Origin: Rhodospirillaceae bacterium LM-1
GTDB taxonomy: Bacteria; Pseudomonadota; Alphaproteobacteria; Rhodospirillales; WMHbin7
DNA: 64,000 nucleotides
Direction of reading: 5' to 3'
Assembly (NCBI GenBank): GCA_902725215.1
Contig: CACUVI010000026.1
Location: forward strand, 186,001 to 250,000
Of the stretch, positions 17,693-25,908 are shown piece after piece (the first letter of the stretch is position 1; each line of letters starts with the position of its first letter). The translations under genes and the position numbers were made by a program. Below the pieces are notes generated by a model. That model had not been told where the DNA came from and did no database searches. It saw nothing but the letters and a program-made list of their open reading frames with translations.

Positions 17693-18481
17693 ATGGAACT
17701 CTGGCGACGGATCGAAGCTGGAAGCCCCCTCTTGATCGACGTTCCGCATGCCGGAACCTATCTGCCGCCCGACATGGCCGCCCGGCTGACGCCCGAGGCC
17801 CTGGCCCTTCCCGATACTGATTGGCATGTCGACCGGCTTTTCTCATTTGCCGAGCGGATCGGGGCGGGGTTTCTGGCCGCCACCCATTCGCGTTACGTGA
17901 TTGATCTGAACCGCGACCCCGAGGGTCGGCTGCTTTATCCCGGCAGCGACAATACGGAACTGGTTCCCCTGACCCGCTTCGACTGGCAGCCCATCTATCA
18001 AGACGGGCAAGCGCCCGACAATGCGGAGGTGGCGCAGCGCATCGAGACTTTCTGGAAGCCCTATCACGAGAGGCTTCGCGCCGATATCGACGCCATCGTC
18101 AAGCGCTTCGGCCACTGCATCTTGCTGGACGGCCATTCTATTCCGCACAGCGTGCCGCGCTTCTTTAAGGGCAGATTGCCCGACCTCAACCTGGGAACGG
18201 ATGAAGGAAAAAGCGCTGCCCCTAAATTCAGCGATGCCGCCTGGAATGTTCTGGATGGGCAAAGCCTGTTTTCTTGCGTGCGCGATGGGCGTTTCACCGG
18301 AGGCCATATCACCCGCCATTACGGACGACCGGAGCAAGGCGTACATGCGCTGCAAATCGAAATCGTCCAGGATGCTTATATGGACGAGGCCCAACCCCGC
18401 GACTTCGCACAAGAAAAGGCGCAGAACGTGATCTTGATCCTTGAACGAATGGCCGAGGCCTTGCTGGCCGTCAGGCCATAA
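17693..18481 (+). CDS. N-formylglutamate amidohydrolase
   Basis: Protein of 262 residues of the N-formylglutamate amidohydrolase (HutG2-like) family, which releases formate and glutamate from N-formylglutamate. Recognisable motifs are LIDVPHAGTYLP, DTDWHVDRLF, DLNRDP and the metal-site LLDGHSIPH. Histidine-utilisation genes are not in view, so the link to argD-argF (9 bases upstream) suggests glutamate or arginine salvage. Its end overlaps the convergent GGDEF-EAL gene by 11 bases. Confidence 0.85.
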   Translation: MELWRRIEAGSPLLIDVPHAGTYLPPDMAARLTPEALALPDTDWHVDRLFSFAERIGAGFLAATHSRYVIDLNRDPEGRLLYPGSDNTELVPLTRFDWQPIYQDGQAPDNAEVAQRIETFWKPYHERLRADIDAIVKRFGHCILLDGHSIPHSVPRFFKGRLPDLNLGTDEGKSAAPKFSDAAWNVLDGQSLFSCVRDGRFTGGHITRHYGRPEQGVHALQIEIVQDAYMDEAQPRDFAQEKAQNVILILERMAEALLAVRP

Positions 18482-20141
18482 GCGCCTTTTGTTTTTCCGC
18501 CTCGGTGGCCGCTATCAGGCGGGCTTCGAATTCAGGCACCGGCAAGGGCTTGCTGAAATAGAAGCCCTGCACCATGTCGCAACCATTCTCGCGCAGGAAA
18601 TCGACCTGTTCGGCCAGTTCGGCGCCCTCGGCCACCACTTCGAGATTGAGGCCGCGCGACAGGCCGATGATGGCCCTGGCGATTTCGGCGGTGAAGGGAT
18701 TGGTTTCCACATCCTTCACGAAAGCCCGGTCGATCTTCAAGGTGGTGATGGGAAAGCGGGCCAGATAGCTAAGGCTTGAATAGCCGGTGCCGAAATCGTC
18801 GATCGAGAGATGGATGCCCAAATCCCTCAGCGTCTTCATCTTGCCGATCACCTGCTCGATGTCGCCCACCAGCATGCTTTCCGTCAGCTCAAGCTCCAGC
18901 CATTTGGGATCGAGGCCGGTTTCGACCAGCACCTCTTGCACCTTGTCGATCAGATTGCGGTCGCGAAACTGGTGCGCCGAGACGTTGACCGACACCCGCA
19001 GGGGCTTCAGTCCCATATCCTGCCAGAGTTTGTTCTGGCGGCAGGCTTCGCGCAGCACCCAATGGCCGATGGGGCCGATCAGCCCCGATTCCTCGGCGAC
19101 GGGAATGAATTCGGCAGGCGACACCATGCCCCGATCCGGCTCGATCCAGCGGATCAAGGCCTCCATGCCGGTCAGCGTATCGGCCTCGACGCGGATTTTC
19201 GGCTGATAGAACAGAACGAATTCGTCCGCCGCCAAGGCCCGTCGCAGCCGATGTTCCAAGTCAAGCCGCTTCCTGGCTTTCTCGTTCATCTCGCCCGCAT
19301 AGAATTGATACTGGTCGCGCCCCATCGACTTGGCGTGATGCATGGCGCTGTCGGCGTTCTTTTGCAGATGATCGGCCGTGTCAGCATCGGTCGGATAGAT
19401 GCTGATGCCGATGCTGGCCGACAGCACCACGTCGCGCCCATCGACCTTAAACGGCTCGCGCATCGATTTCAGAACTTTTTCGGCAACGATCACGCTGTCA
19501 TCAACGGCGGCAATCGGCAAGACAAGACCGAACATGTCCGAGCTGAGGCGCGCCGCCGTATCCGAACCGCGCACGCACTTCTTCAGCCGTTCTGCCACTT
19601 CCTTCAGCAATTCATCGCCGCCGCCATGGCCGAAGGCGTCGTTCAACACGGAAAAGCGGTCCAGCCCGATCATCAGCATGGCGATCGACTTGGCGGCGCG
19701 CTTGGCGTTCAGAAGGCTTTGCTCGGCCCGGTCGTGGAACAGATAGCGGTTGGGCAAGCCAGTCAGCGCATCGACGCCAACCTTGGATTGGGTCGCCCCA
19801 GACTGTTCCAGATCATGCAGAACCGCCAGCAAGCCGGGCCTGCCCGTCCCCTCATTGTCCTGCGGCGTCAGATTGACCGAAAAATGCTTGATCTCGCCGC
19901 CCGGCTTTTCCAGCCTGGCTTCGCCGCTTTGCGGATGTCCGCTGCTCATCACGCTGTCGATGATGGCCAGGGGTTCGGTCCACAGACCGTTCAAGTCACG
20001 CCCGGCCACCAACCCAAGGGTCAACCCGGTTGCTTTTTCGAAAGCGCGGTTCACCTTTTGGATGCGCAAATCCGCATCGGCCACAATGACGGCGTCCGAC
20101 AATAGATCGAGCAAGGAATCTGGCAAGCTATGCGTTCCCAT
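18471..20141 (-). CDS. PAS-GGDEF(degenerate)-EAL protein, probable c-di-GMP phosphodiesterase
   Basis: Soluble protein of 556 residues: PAS (about 8-115), GGDEF (about 130-290), EAL (about 300-550). The cyclase motif is SSDMF instead of GGDEF, so synthesis is unlikely, yet the I-site RGSD is retained five residues before it. The EAL domain keeps MEALIRW, LELTESML, DDFGTGYSSLSYL, LKIDRAFV and AEGAE, so it should hydrolyse c-di-GMP, with the GGDEF part perhaps acting as a nucleotide sensor. The ATG at 20141 directly follows a -10-like box and has no Shine-Dalgarno, suggesting a leaderless mRNA. Confidence 0.9.
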   Translation of the reverse strand: MGTHSLPDSLLDLLSDAVIVADADLRIQKVNRAFEKATGLTLGLVAGRDLNGLWTEPLAIIDSVMSSGHPQSGEARLEKPGGEIKHFSVNLTPQDNEGTGRPGLLAVLHDLEQSGATQSKVGVDALTGLPNRYLFHDRAEQSLLNAKRAAKSIAMLMIGLDRFSVLNDAFGHGGGDELLKEVAERLKKCVRGSDTAARLSSDMFGLVLPIAAVDDSVIVAEKVLKSMREPFKVDGRDVVLSASIGISIYPTDADTADHLQKNADSAMHHAKSMGRDQYQFYAGEMNEKARKRLDLEHRLRRALAADEFVLFYQPKIRVEADTLTGMEALIRWIEPDRGMVSPAEFIPVAEESGLIGPIGHWVLREACRQNKLWQDMGLKPLRVSVNVSAHQFRDRNLIDKVQEVLVETGLDPKWLELELTESMLVGDIEQVIGKMKTLRDLGIHLSIDDFGTGYSSLSYLARFPITTLKIDRAFVKDVETNPFTAEIARAIIGLSRGLNLEVVAEGAELAEQVDFLRENGCDMVQGFYFSKPLPVPEFEARLIAATEAEKQKALMA

Positions 20142-20148
20142 AGAGGCG

Positions 20149-20177
20149 GTTATAGCGCAATTGAGTTCCTGTCTCCA
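20149..20177 (-). promoter_or_regulatory. Putative promoter giving a leaderless mRNA for the GGDEF-EAL gene
   Basis: Minus strand: TGGAGA (20172-20177), 17-base spacer, TATAAC (20149-20154). Seven bases separate the -10 element from the ATG, so transcription would begin at or next to the start codon. Confidence 0.4.
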
Positions 20178-20251
20178 CCCTTGATCCCAACCGGGCAACA
20201 GGCAATCATGGCCCGCGCTTCCGTTCCGCCCCAACTTGGAAAGATCCCTTC

Positions 20252-22162
20252 ATGCCGTCCTTGCCCGCTTTTCTGCCGAAACGTCTCGGCTACCGGTTGG
20301 TTTTTGCGATCGGGGGCGGTTTCACCATCCTGGCGTCGCTCATTTTTGCCCATGAGGTCTTCGGTCATCAAGACAGCGGCCCCCAGCATTGGGCCATCGA
20401 GCTTGGGCTGATTCTGATCGGCATTCTGACCATGATGGGCGTGGTGGCGCTGGTCTTGCGCCGCCCCCTGCAGGCCCTTTCCGCTGCCACGCGCTTTGCC
20501 GAGGAACTGGCGGAAAGACGAGGCCAGTTTCTTAATTACGAACCGGACGCGCCCGTCGAGATCCTGCGCCTGCAAACCGCGATCAACCACGCATCGGCCC
20601 GCCTGGCCGATCAGGAACGCCAGCTTAAGGAAAGCCATCAGGCCGAGATCGACGCCCGCGACGCCATGGAGAGGTTGGAACGCTTAAGCCGCGAAGCCAT
20701 CGACAGCATTTCCGAAGGCTTCGTGCTGTTCGATGCCGACATGCGGCTGGTGATGTGCAACGAAACCTATCGCGGGGCCTATCCTTTGATCGCCGACCTT
20801 CTGACGCCGGGCGCCAATTTCATCGACATTCTTAGAAAGGCGGCAACGCGCGGCCAGTTCGTCGACGACAGCGAACAAATGGACGAATGGGTGCGCGAGC
20901 GCATCGCCCGGCATCTGGGCCATACCGATCCCGTGGTTTGCAGGCTTTCGGGCGAGCGCTGGTACGTCATCAGCGAGCGCGCCACCCCGTCGGGCGGCGT
21001 GGTCAAGTTGCTGACCGACATTTCGGAAATCAAGCAGCAAGAGGAACGCCTGCGCCAATCGCACAAAATGGAAGCCCTGGGCCAGTTGGCCAGCGGCTTG
21101 GCGCATGAATTCAACAATGTGCTGACGGCGGTGGGCGGTTTTTCGGAAATGGGCCTGCGCGACCCGTCAAACGCCGCCAGGGCGGAATTGTGCTTCACCG
21201 AAATCGCCAAGGCCTCCGAGCGGGCGACCGACCTGACCGGACAGCTTTTGTCCTTCAGCCGCAACCAGCCGACGGAATCCAAGGTCGTCGATGTCGGTCA
21301 GGCGGTCTGGGATCTGGAGTCTTTCCTGCGCCCCCTGTTGGGCGAGAAGGTCAGCCTGAACATCGCGCCGCACGACGACGGTTTGTTTTCACTCGTCAAT
21401 CCCAGCCAGATGGCGCAGGCCGTGGTGAATCTGGTCATCAACGCCAGGGACGCCATGCCCAAGGGCGGTTCGATTTCCATCGCCACCGAACGAACCAGCC
21501 TAAGCGCCGCCGAGGCCGAGATGCTGTCCATAGCGCCGGGCGACTATGTCGTGACCCGCGTGACAGATACCGGCACCGGCATCGACGACGAGGTGAAGAA
21601 GCGCATTTTCGAACCCTTCTTCACCACCAAAAAGGCGGGCGAAGGAACCGGTTTGGGCTTGGCCATGGTTTACGGCATGGCGACCAGCGCTGGCGGCACC
21701 GTGCTGCTTGAGAGCGAACTGGGGATGGGGTCCACCTTCAAGATATTGTTGCCCATCACCGCCAAGCCGCTGCGCGCGCGCGTCAGCGAACGAAACGATC
21801 TTCAATCGCAACCCCGCGAAGAAACGATCCTGATCGCCGAAGACGATCCGGCAGTGCTGGATTATCTGAAGCATCTATTGTTCGATCTGGGCTATCGCAC
21901 CGTGGCGGCGACTTGCGGCAAGGACGCCTTGCGCATCGCAGCGGAACAGCCGGTGGAGCTGATCCTGTGCGATGTGGTGATGGGCGACATGAGCGGGCCT
22001 GAAGTGATCCAGGAACTGAAGATCGCTTGGCCAAATCTTAAGGCCGTGTTGATGTCGGGCTATCCTTTTCCGCCCCTCGAGACGGGATTGGCCGACGCCC
22101 AGCTTGCCAAGCCGCTCGACCCGGCCCTGCTGGCCGAAACCCTGGCTAGGCTTCTCGCCTAG
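20252..22162 (+). CDS. Hybrid sensor histidine kinase with PAS and receiver domains
   Basis: Protein of 636 residues: two transmembrane helices (about 14-36 and 49-71) with almost no periplasmic loop, a coiled linker, PAS (about 155-270), HisKA with phospho-acceptor His in GLAHEFNNVLTA (about residue 286), HATPase (N-box NLVINARDAMP, G-boxes DTGTGID and GEGTGLGLAMVYG) and a C-terminal receiver (ILIAEDDP; Asp in LILCDVVMGD, about 572). The layout resembles CckA-type hybrids, but I cannot assign it to that pathway. GGAAAG lies 9 bases before the ATG. Its TAG stop codon lies inside an inverted repeat shared with rpoH. Confidence 0.92.
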   Translation: MPSLPAFLPKRLGYRLVFAIGGGFTILASLIFAHEVFGHQDSGPQHWAIELGLILIGILTMMGVVALVLRRPLQALSAATRFAEELAERRGQFLNYEPDAPVEILRLQTAINHASARLADQERQLKESHQAEIDARDAMERLERLSREAIDSISEGFVLFDADMRLVMCNETYRGAYPLIADLLTPGANFIDILRKAATRGQFVDDSEQMDEWVRERIARHLGHTDPVVCRLSGERWYVISERATPSGGVVKLLTDISEIKQQEERLRQSHKMEALGQLASGLAHEFNNVLTAVGGFSEMGLRDPSNAARAELCFTEIAKASERATDLTGQLLSFSRNQPTESKVVDVGQAVWDLESFLRPLLGEKVSLNIAPHDDGLFSLVNPSQMAQAVVNLVINARDAMPKGGSISIATERTSLSAAEAEMLSIAPGDYVVTRVTDTGTGIDDEVKKRIFEPFFTTKKAGEGTGLGLAMVYGMATSAGGTVLLESELGMGSTFKILLPITAKPLRARVSERNDLQSQPREETILIAEDDPAVLDYLKHLLFDLGYRTVAATCGKDALRIAAEQPVELILCDVVMGDMSGPEVIQELKIAWPNLKAVLMSGYPFPPLETGLADAQLAKPLDPALLAETLARLLA

Positions 22163-22222
22163 CGCAGGATTGTTTAACTCCGAGTCACCGGAGTGGCTCG
22201 GAGTTGAGCGATGCTGCGCTAG
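22159..22222. repeat. Inverted-repeat element carrying the stop codons of two convergent genes
   Basis: Outer arms CTAGCGCAG (22159-22167) and CTGCGCTAG (22214-22222) are perfect complements. Inside, AACTCCGAG (22176-22184) pairs with CTCGGAGTT (22197-22205). The TAG at 22160-22162 ends the hybrid kinase gene and the TAG on the other strand at 22219-22221 ends rpoH. It can fold on either strand and probably works as a bidirectional terminator. A related left end (CGCCTAGCGCAGGAT.GTTTAA) occurs at 36520. Confidence 0.75.
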
Positions 22223-23091
22223 GCGCCTGCTTGGGCGCGCAGGACCGATTTTTGCACTTTCTCGAAGGCGCGCATTTCAATCTGGCGCACGCGCTCGCGC
22301 GAAATGGCGAAGCGTTGCGACAATTCCTCCAGCGTCGCCGGATCGTCCTTCAGCCGTCTTTCTGCCAGGATGATGCGTTCGCGTTCGCCCAGCTGGGTCA
22401 TGGCGCCGCCCAACAGCTCGCGCCTTTGACCGCTTTCCTCCGTTTCGGCCAAACAGTCTTCCTGGCTGGAAGAATCGTCTTCCAGAAATTCCATCCATTC
22501 GCCGTCGCTGTCGGCGCGCATGGGTGCATTCAAGGAATGATCGGGGCCGGACAGGCGGCGATTCATCTGGACGACCTCATCCTCGGTTACCGCCAGCTTG
22601 TGGGCGATGATCTTGACCTGCTCGGGGTGAAGATCGCCTTCCTCCAGCGCCTGCATGCGGCTTTTCATGCGGCGCAGGTTGAAGAACAGCTTCTTCTGGG
22701 CCGCCGTGGTCCCCATTTTGACCAGCGACCAGGAATGAAGGATGTATTCCTGTATGGCGGCGCGCACCCACCACATGGCATAGGTGGCCAGACGGAATCC
22801 CTTCTCGGGGTCAAAGCGCTTGACCGCCTGCATCATGCCCACATTGCCTTCGGCGATCAATTCGCCCAAGGGCAGCCCATAGCCGCGATAACCCATGGCT
22901 ATTTTGGCGACCAAGCGCAGATGGCTGGTCACCAGACGATGGGCGGCATTCTGGTCATCGCTCTCGCGGTAATTTTTGGCCAGCATATATTCTTCTTCCG
23001 GGGCCAACATCGGAAAGCGTCGGATTTCCATCAAATAGCGGCTGAGGTTTCCCTCGGGGGCTATGGGCAAGCGCATTGCTGCTGCGTTCAT
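22219..23091 (-). CDS. rpoH: RNA polymerase sigma-32 factor
   Basis: Protein of 290 residues of the heat-shock sigma family. Region 2 (LRLVAKIAMGYRGYGLPLGE, then MQAVKRFDPEKGFRLATYAM), the RpoH box QKKLFFNLRR and region 4 (LEELSQRFAISRERVRQIE) are all present. It directs heat-shock and protein-quality genes. AAGGAG lies 9 bases before the ATG. The last codons read into a repeat that provides the TAG stop. Confidence 0.97.
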   Translation of the reverse strand: MNAAAMRLPIAPEGNLSRYLMEIRRFPMLAPEEEYMLAKNYRESDDQNAAHRLVTSHLRLVAKIAMGYRGYGLPLGELIAEGNVGMMQAVKRFDPEKGFRLATYAMWWVRAAIQEYILHSWSLVKMGTTAAQKKLFFNLRRMKSRMQALEEGDLHPEQVKIIAHKLAVTEDEVVQMNRRLSGPDHSLNAPMRADSDGEWMEFLEDDSSSQEDCLAETEESGQRRELLGGAMTQLGERERIILAERRLKDDPATLEELSQRFAISRERVRQIEMRAFEKVQKSVLRAQAGA

Positions 23092-23173
23092 AACTTTTTA
23101 CTCCTTCCCGCTAGCTGGGAGCCTTAATAGGCGCCCCCATTAACCAAGCTGTGCGGTCAGGATTGTCTTCTTT

Positions 23174-24154
23174 TTAGGATTTGTCTAGAGAGATAATTAG
23201 TACATTGAAATCTGGTGGAAGGGATTCCTTGAATTTAAGATAATTGCCAGCTATCGGATGGTAAAAACCGAGTTCGCAGGCATGCAATGCTTGGCGCGGA
23301 AAAGATTGAAGCATATGGGCATTGTCGCCAGACAGGTTCTTAAGCGGCACGCGACGGGGTCCGCGGCCATAGGTCGGGTCGCCGATCAAAGCATGACCGC
23401 CATGCGCGAAATGCACGCGAATTTGATGGGTGCGTCCGGTCTCGAGGCGGCATTCGACTAGGCTTACCGCCTGTTTCCAAGACTTCAGAACTTTGTAGCG
23501 GGTCAGCGCATGCTTGCCGCGCCCTTCAGGAACGACGGCCATTTTCGTGCGATGCTTGGGGTCGCGTCCGATGGCGCCGCTGAACTGTCCAATCGGCGGC
23601 AGCGGCACGCCCCAGACCAGGGCCTGATAGGCCCGCTCTATATCGTGGGCGGCGAACATCTTGCTCAGGCCGCGATGGGCGGCATCGGTCTTGGCCGCCA
23701 CCAGCAGGCCGCTGGTGTCTTTGTCGATGCGATGCACGATTCCCGGGCGCTTGACCCCGCCGATCCCGGACAGACTGTCGCCGCAATGAGCGATCAGGGC
23801 ATTGACCAGCGTATGGCCAAGATTGCCGGGGGCCGGGTGAACCACCAAACCAGCCGGTTTGGCGATCACGATCAAATGCTCGTCTTCATAGTGGATGTTG
23901 AGAGGGATGTCCTCGCCCAGCGGGATGGCCGGTTCAGCCGCCGGTTCCAACACGCTGTAAACCGCTCCCGGTTTGACCGAGGCCGAGGGGTCGGTTATGG
24001 TCTCAGTTCCGCATTGCACCCGACCTTCGCCCATCAAGGCCTTCAGGCGCGTGCGCGACAGGCTGGGCAGGGCCTGGGCCAGCCATTTGTCGAGCCGCAT
24101 GCCGGAACAGTCGTCCGGCGCCGGCAAAAGGGTGTGGCGGGTTGATTGGGTCAT
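23174..24154 (-). CDS. rluD: Ribosomal large subunit pseudouridine synthase (RluD type)
   Basis: Protein of 326 residues with an N-terminal S4 RNA-binding domain (MRLDKWLAQALPSLSRTRLK, about residues 19-38) and an RluA-family catalytic domain whose active-site aspartate lies in VHRIDKDTSGLLV. RluD modifies helix 69 of 23S rRNA. Divergent from the small membrane protein gene; the 55-base gap between them holds two tandem copies of a 14-base sequence. It lies 82 bases upstream of rpoH on the same strand. Confidence 0.92.
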   Translation of the reverse strand: MTQSTRHTLLPAPDDCSGMRLDKWLAQALPSLSRTRLKALMGEGRVQCGTETITDPSASVKPGAVYSVLEPAAEPAIPLGEDIPLNIHYEDEHLIVIAKPAGLVVHPAPGNLGHTLVNALIAHCGDSLSGIGGVKRPGIVHRIDKDTSGLLVAAKTDAAHRGLSKMFAAHDIERAYQALVWGVPLPPIGQFSGAIGRDPKHRTKMAVVPEGRGKHALTRYKVLKSWKQAVSLVECRLETGRTHQIRVHFAHGGHALIGDPTYGRGPRRVPLKNLSGDNAHMLQSFPRQALHACELGFYHPIAGNYLKFKESLPPDFNVLIISLDKS

Positions 24155-24166
24155 CTAAGTGTCCGT

Positions 24167-24194
24167 CATACTAACTTTGGCATACTAACTTTGG
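24167..24194. repeat. Tandem 14-bp direct repeat in a divergent promoter region
   Basis: CATACTAACTTTGG occurs twice head to tail (24167-24180, 24181-24194) between the divergent rluD and the 126-residue protein gene. Each copy contains CATACT, similar to a -10 element on the plus strand, and TAGTAT on the minus strand. It could be a duplicated promoter or operator. Confidence 0.7.
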
Positions 24195-24209
24195 GATCTT
24201 TGACAAAGC

Positions 24210-24590
24210 ATGAATCTCGCGGTTCTTAAATCCATCACCATCGGCATGGGCTTTCTGATCGTCGGCGGTTTGGCCGCCCTGGGCTATGGGGCGATGCAGC
24301 AGGCGGGCAAGCTGAAGCTGGAAAAGGCGGAAAGCGCCCCGGCCTTGGAGGCCCCCAAGCCCTTCGGCCTGTTGGAGTTGAAGGAACCTGCGGGCACCGA
24401 GATTCTGGAACTCGCCACCGGCGACGGGCGCTTGTTCCTGCGCTTGGGCGGCGGCGGCAAGCCCGAGCGCATTTTGGTTCTGGATGCGAAGACCGCAACC
24501 GTGTTGGGCACTATCCTGCCTACGAAGGCCGCAGGCGAGGCGGCGGGAACAACGCCGCCGCCTGCCGAATCATCCGCAAGCCCCAAGTGA
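24210..24590 (+). CDS. Small single-pass membrane protein of unknown function
   Basis: Protein of 126 residues with an N-terminal transmembrane segment at about 8-29 (ITIGMGFLIVGGLAALGYGA) and a polar domain (GLLELKEPAGTEILELATGD; RILVLDAKTATVLGTI) ending in a proline/alanine-rich tail. Similar small anchored proteins are encoded divergently from rluD in other Alphaproteobacteria (possibly the DUF6476 group), but no function is known to me. Its stop overlaps the GTG start of the JAMM peptidase (GTGA), so the two are translationally coupled. Confidence 0.7.
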   Translation: MNLAVLKSITIGMGFLIVGGLAALGYGAMQQAGKLKLEKAESAPALEAPKPFGLLELKEPAGTEILELATGDGRLFLRLGGGGKPERILVLDAKTATVLGTILPTKAAGEAAGTTPPPAESSASPK

Positions 24591-25036
24591 TAAGGCTTAC
24601 GGCGGCTCAGGCGCGTTTGATCGAAAAACTGGCCATCGCCGCATGGCCCAAGGAATGCTGCGGCCTACTGATCGGACGACGAGCGGAGGCCGGATTGCTG
24701 GTCGATGAAGTCCGCCCTTGCAAGAATCTGCTGGCCGACCAGGAAAACGACCGTTTTGAAATCGATCCCCAGGAGCGTTTCGACGCCATGCGCCAAGCCA
24801 GAAGCATGGAGCGTGAAATCCTGGGCCATTATCATTCGCACCCGAACGGAGTGGCGGCGCCGTCGAAAACCGACCGTGAGCAGATGTACGAGCCGGAATT
24901 GACTTGGTTGATCGTGGGCGTGACCAAGGCGGGCGATTGCCGGTTGGCCGCGTTTCGCCCCAATCTGGAGCGCGAAGATTTCGATCCGGTCGGGCTTGTC
25001 ATCGGCTCCGCCGACGATCAGAATTGCCGATCATGA
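24587..25036 (+). CDS. JAMM/Mov34-MPN (M67) metallopeptidase
   Basis: Protein of 149 residues with the full JAMM zinc site: an upstream glutamate in WPKECCGLLIG and HYHSHPNGVAAPSKTD (HxHPx7Sx2D). Bacterial M67 proteins often trim a ubiquitin-like sulfur carrier in cysteine, thiamine or molybdopterin synthesis, but no such partner is encoded nearby. The GTG start overlaps the previous stop by 4 bases, and its own stop overlaps the CitE-like gene by 4 bases, giving a three-gene coupled unit. Confidence 0.85.
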   Translation: MIRLTAAQARLIEKLAIAAWPKECCGLLIGRRAEAGLLVDEVRPCKNLLADQENDRFEIDPQERFDAMRQARSMEREILGHYHSHPNGVAAPSKTDREQMYEPELTWLIVGVTKAGDCRLAAFRPNLEREDFDPVGLVIGSADDQNCRS

Positions 25037-25899
25037 CGGAAAGCCCCGATCATCGACCGCGCCGCAGCGCGCTTTACATGCCCGCCTCGAATGCCAGGGC
25101 GTTGGAAAAGGCGCGCTCGCTGCTTGCCGACGTGCTGATCCTCGATCTGGAAGATTCGGTCGATCCGCAATCCAAGGAGACGGCGCGCGGCCAAGCCGTG
25201 GCTGAGCTGGCAAAAGGCGGTTTTGGCAGACGCGAAACGGTGCTGCGCGTCAATGCGCTGGCCACCCCCTGGGGGGTGGAAGATCTGAAGGCGGCGGCGC
25301 ACGCCAAGGCCGACGCCGTTTTGTTGCCCAAGGTTGAATCGGCGCATGAGGTTCGCGAGGCGGAATCCCTGCTGGCGGGAACCGACCTGTCGATCTGGTG
25401 CATGATCGAAACGCCCAAGGGCGTTCTGGCGGCGGCGGAAATTGCTCAGGCGTCCAAGCGCCAAGGCTGCTTCGTGCTGGGCACGTCGGACCTAGCCAAG
25501 GATTTGCGCTGTCGGCACACGCCCGACCGTTTGGCCTTGCTGTTCAGCCTAAGCCAAGCGCTGCTGGCCGCCCGCGCCCACGGCTTGGCCTGCCTGGACG
25601 GCGTGCATCTGGATCTGTCCGACGAGGCTGGGTTTGAGCGCGCCTGTCTTCAGGGCCGCGATTTGGGCTTTGATGGCAAGACGCTGATTCATCCCAAGAG
25701 CATCGAGATCGCCAACCGCATTTTCTCGCCCGGCGAAGGGGAAATCGCAACGGCTCGCAAGATCACGGCCGCTTTCGAGGCGGCGAGGGCGCAAGGCAAA
25801 GGCGTTGTCGTGGTTGATGGCCGTCTGGTCGAACACCTGCATGTGCAAGAAGCGCTGCGCGTCCTGGCTCTGGCCGAGGCGATTGCGGGCGGGTTCTGA
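25033..25899 (+). CDS. CitE-like HpcH/HpaI lyase (malyl-CoA lyase/thioesterase family)
   Basis: TIM-barrel protein of 288 residues: RSALYMPASNARALEKA at the N-terminus, metal/substrate motif ILDLEDSVDP, LPKVESAHEV, CMIETPKGV and the C-terminal LIHPKSIEIAN. The family cleaves CoA thioesters such as citryl-, malyl- or citramalyl-CoA, or hydrolyses malyl-CoA. The substrate is uncertain, as citrate-lyase partner genes are absent. The ATG at 25033 (overlapping the JAMM stop) is the natural start; a longer reading at 24904 lies inside the previous gene. Ends 9 bases from the convergent cyclase gene. Confidence 0.87.
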   Translation: MTESPDHRPRRSALYMPASNARALEKARSLLADVLILDLEDSVDPQSKETARGQAVAELAKGGFGRRETVLRVNALATPWGVEDLKAAAHAKADAVLLPKVESAHEVREAESLLAGTDLSIWCMIETPKGVLAAAEIAQASKRQGCFVLGTSDLAKDLRCRHTPDRLALLFSLSQALLAARAHGLACLDGVHLDLSDEAGFERACLQGRDLGFDGKTLIHPKSIEIANRIFSPGEGEIATARKITAAFEAARAQGKGVVVVDGRLVEHLHVQEALRVLALAEAIAGGF

Positions 25900-25908
25900 C
25901 CCCACCCG

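Noticed and set aside
20252-22162. Calling the hybrid kinase CckA
   Set aside because: Domain order is similar, but the sequence around the His and the single PAS region do not let me separate it from many other hybrid kinases, and no chpT or ctrA is nearby.
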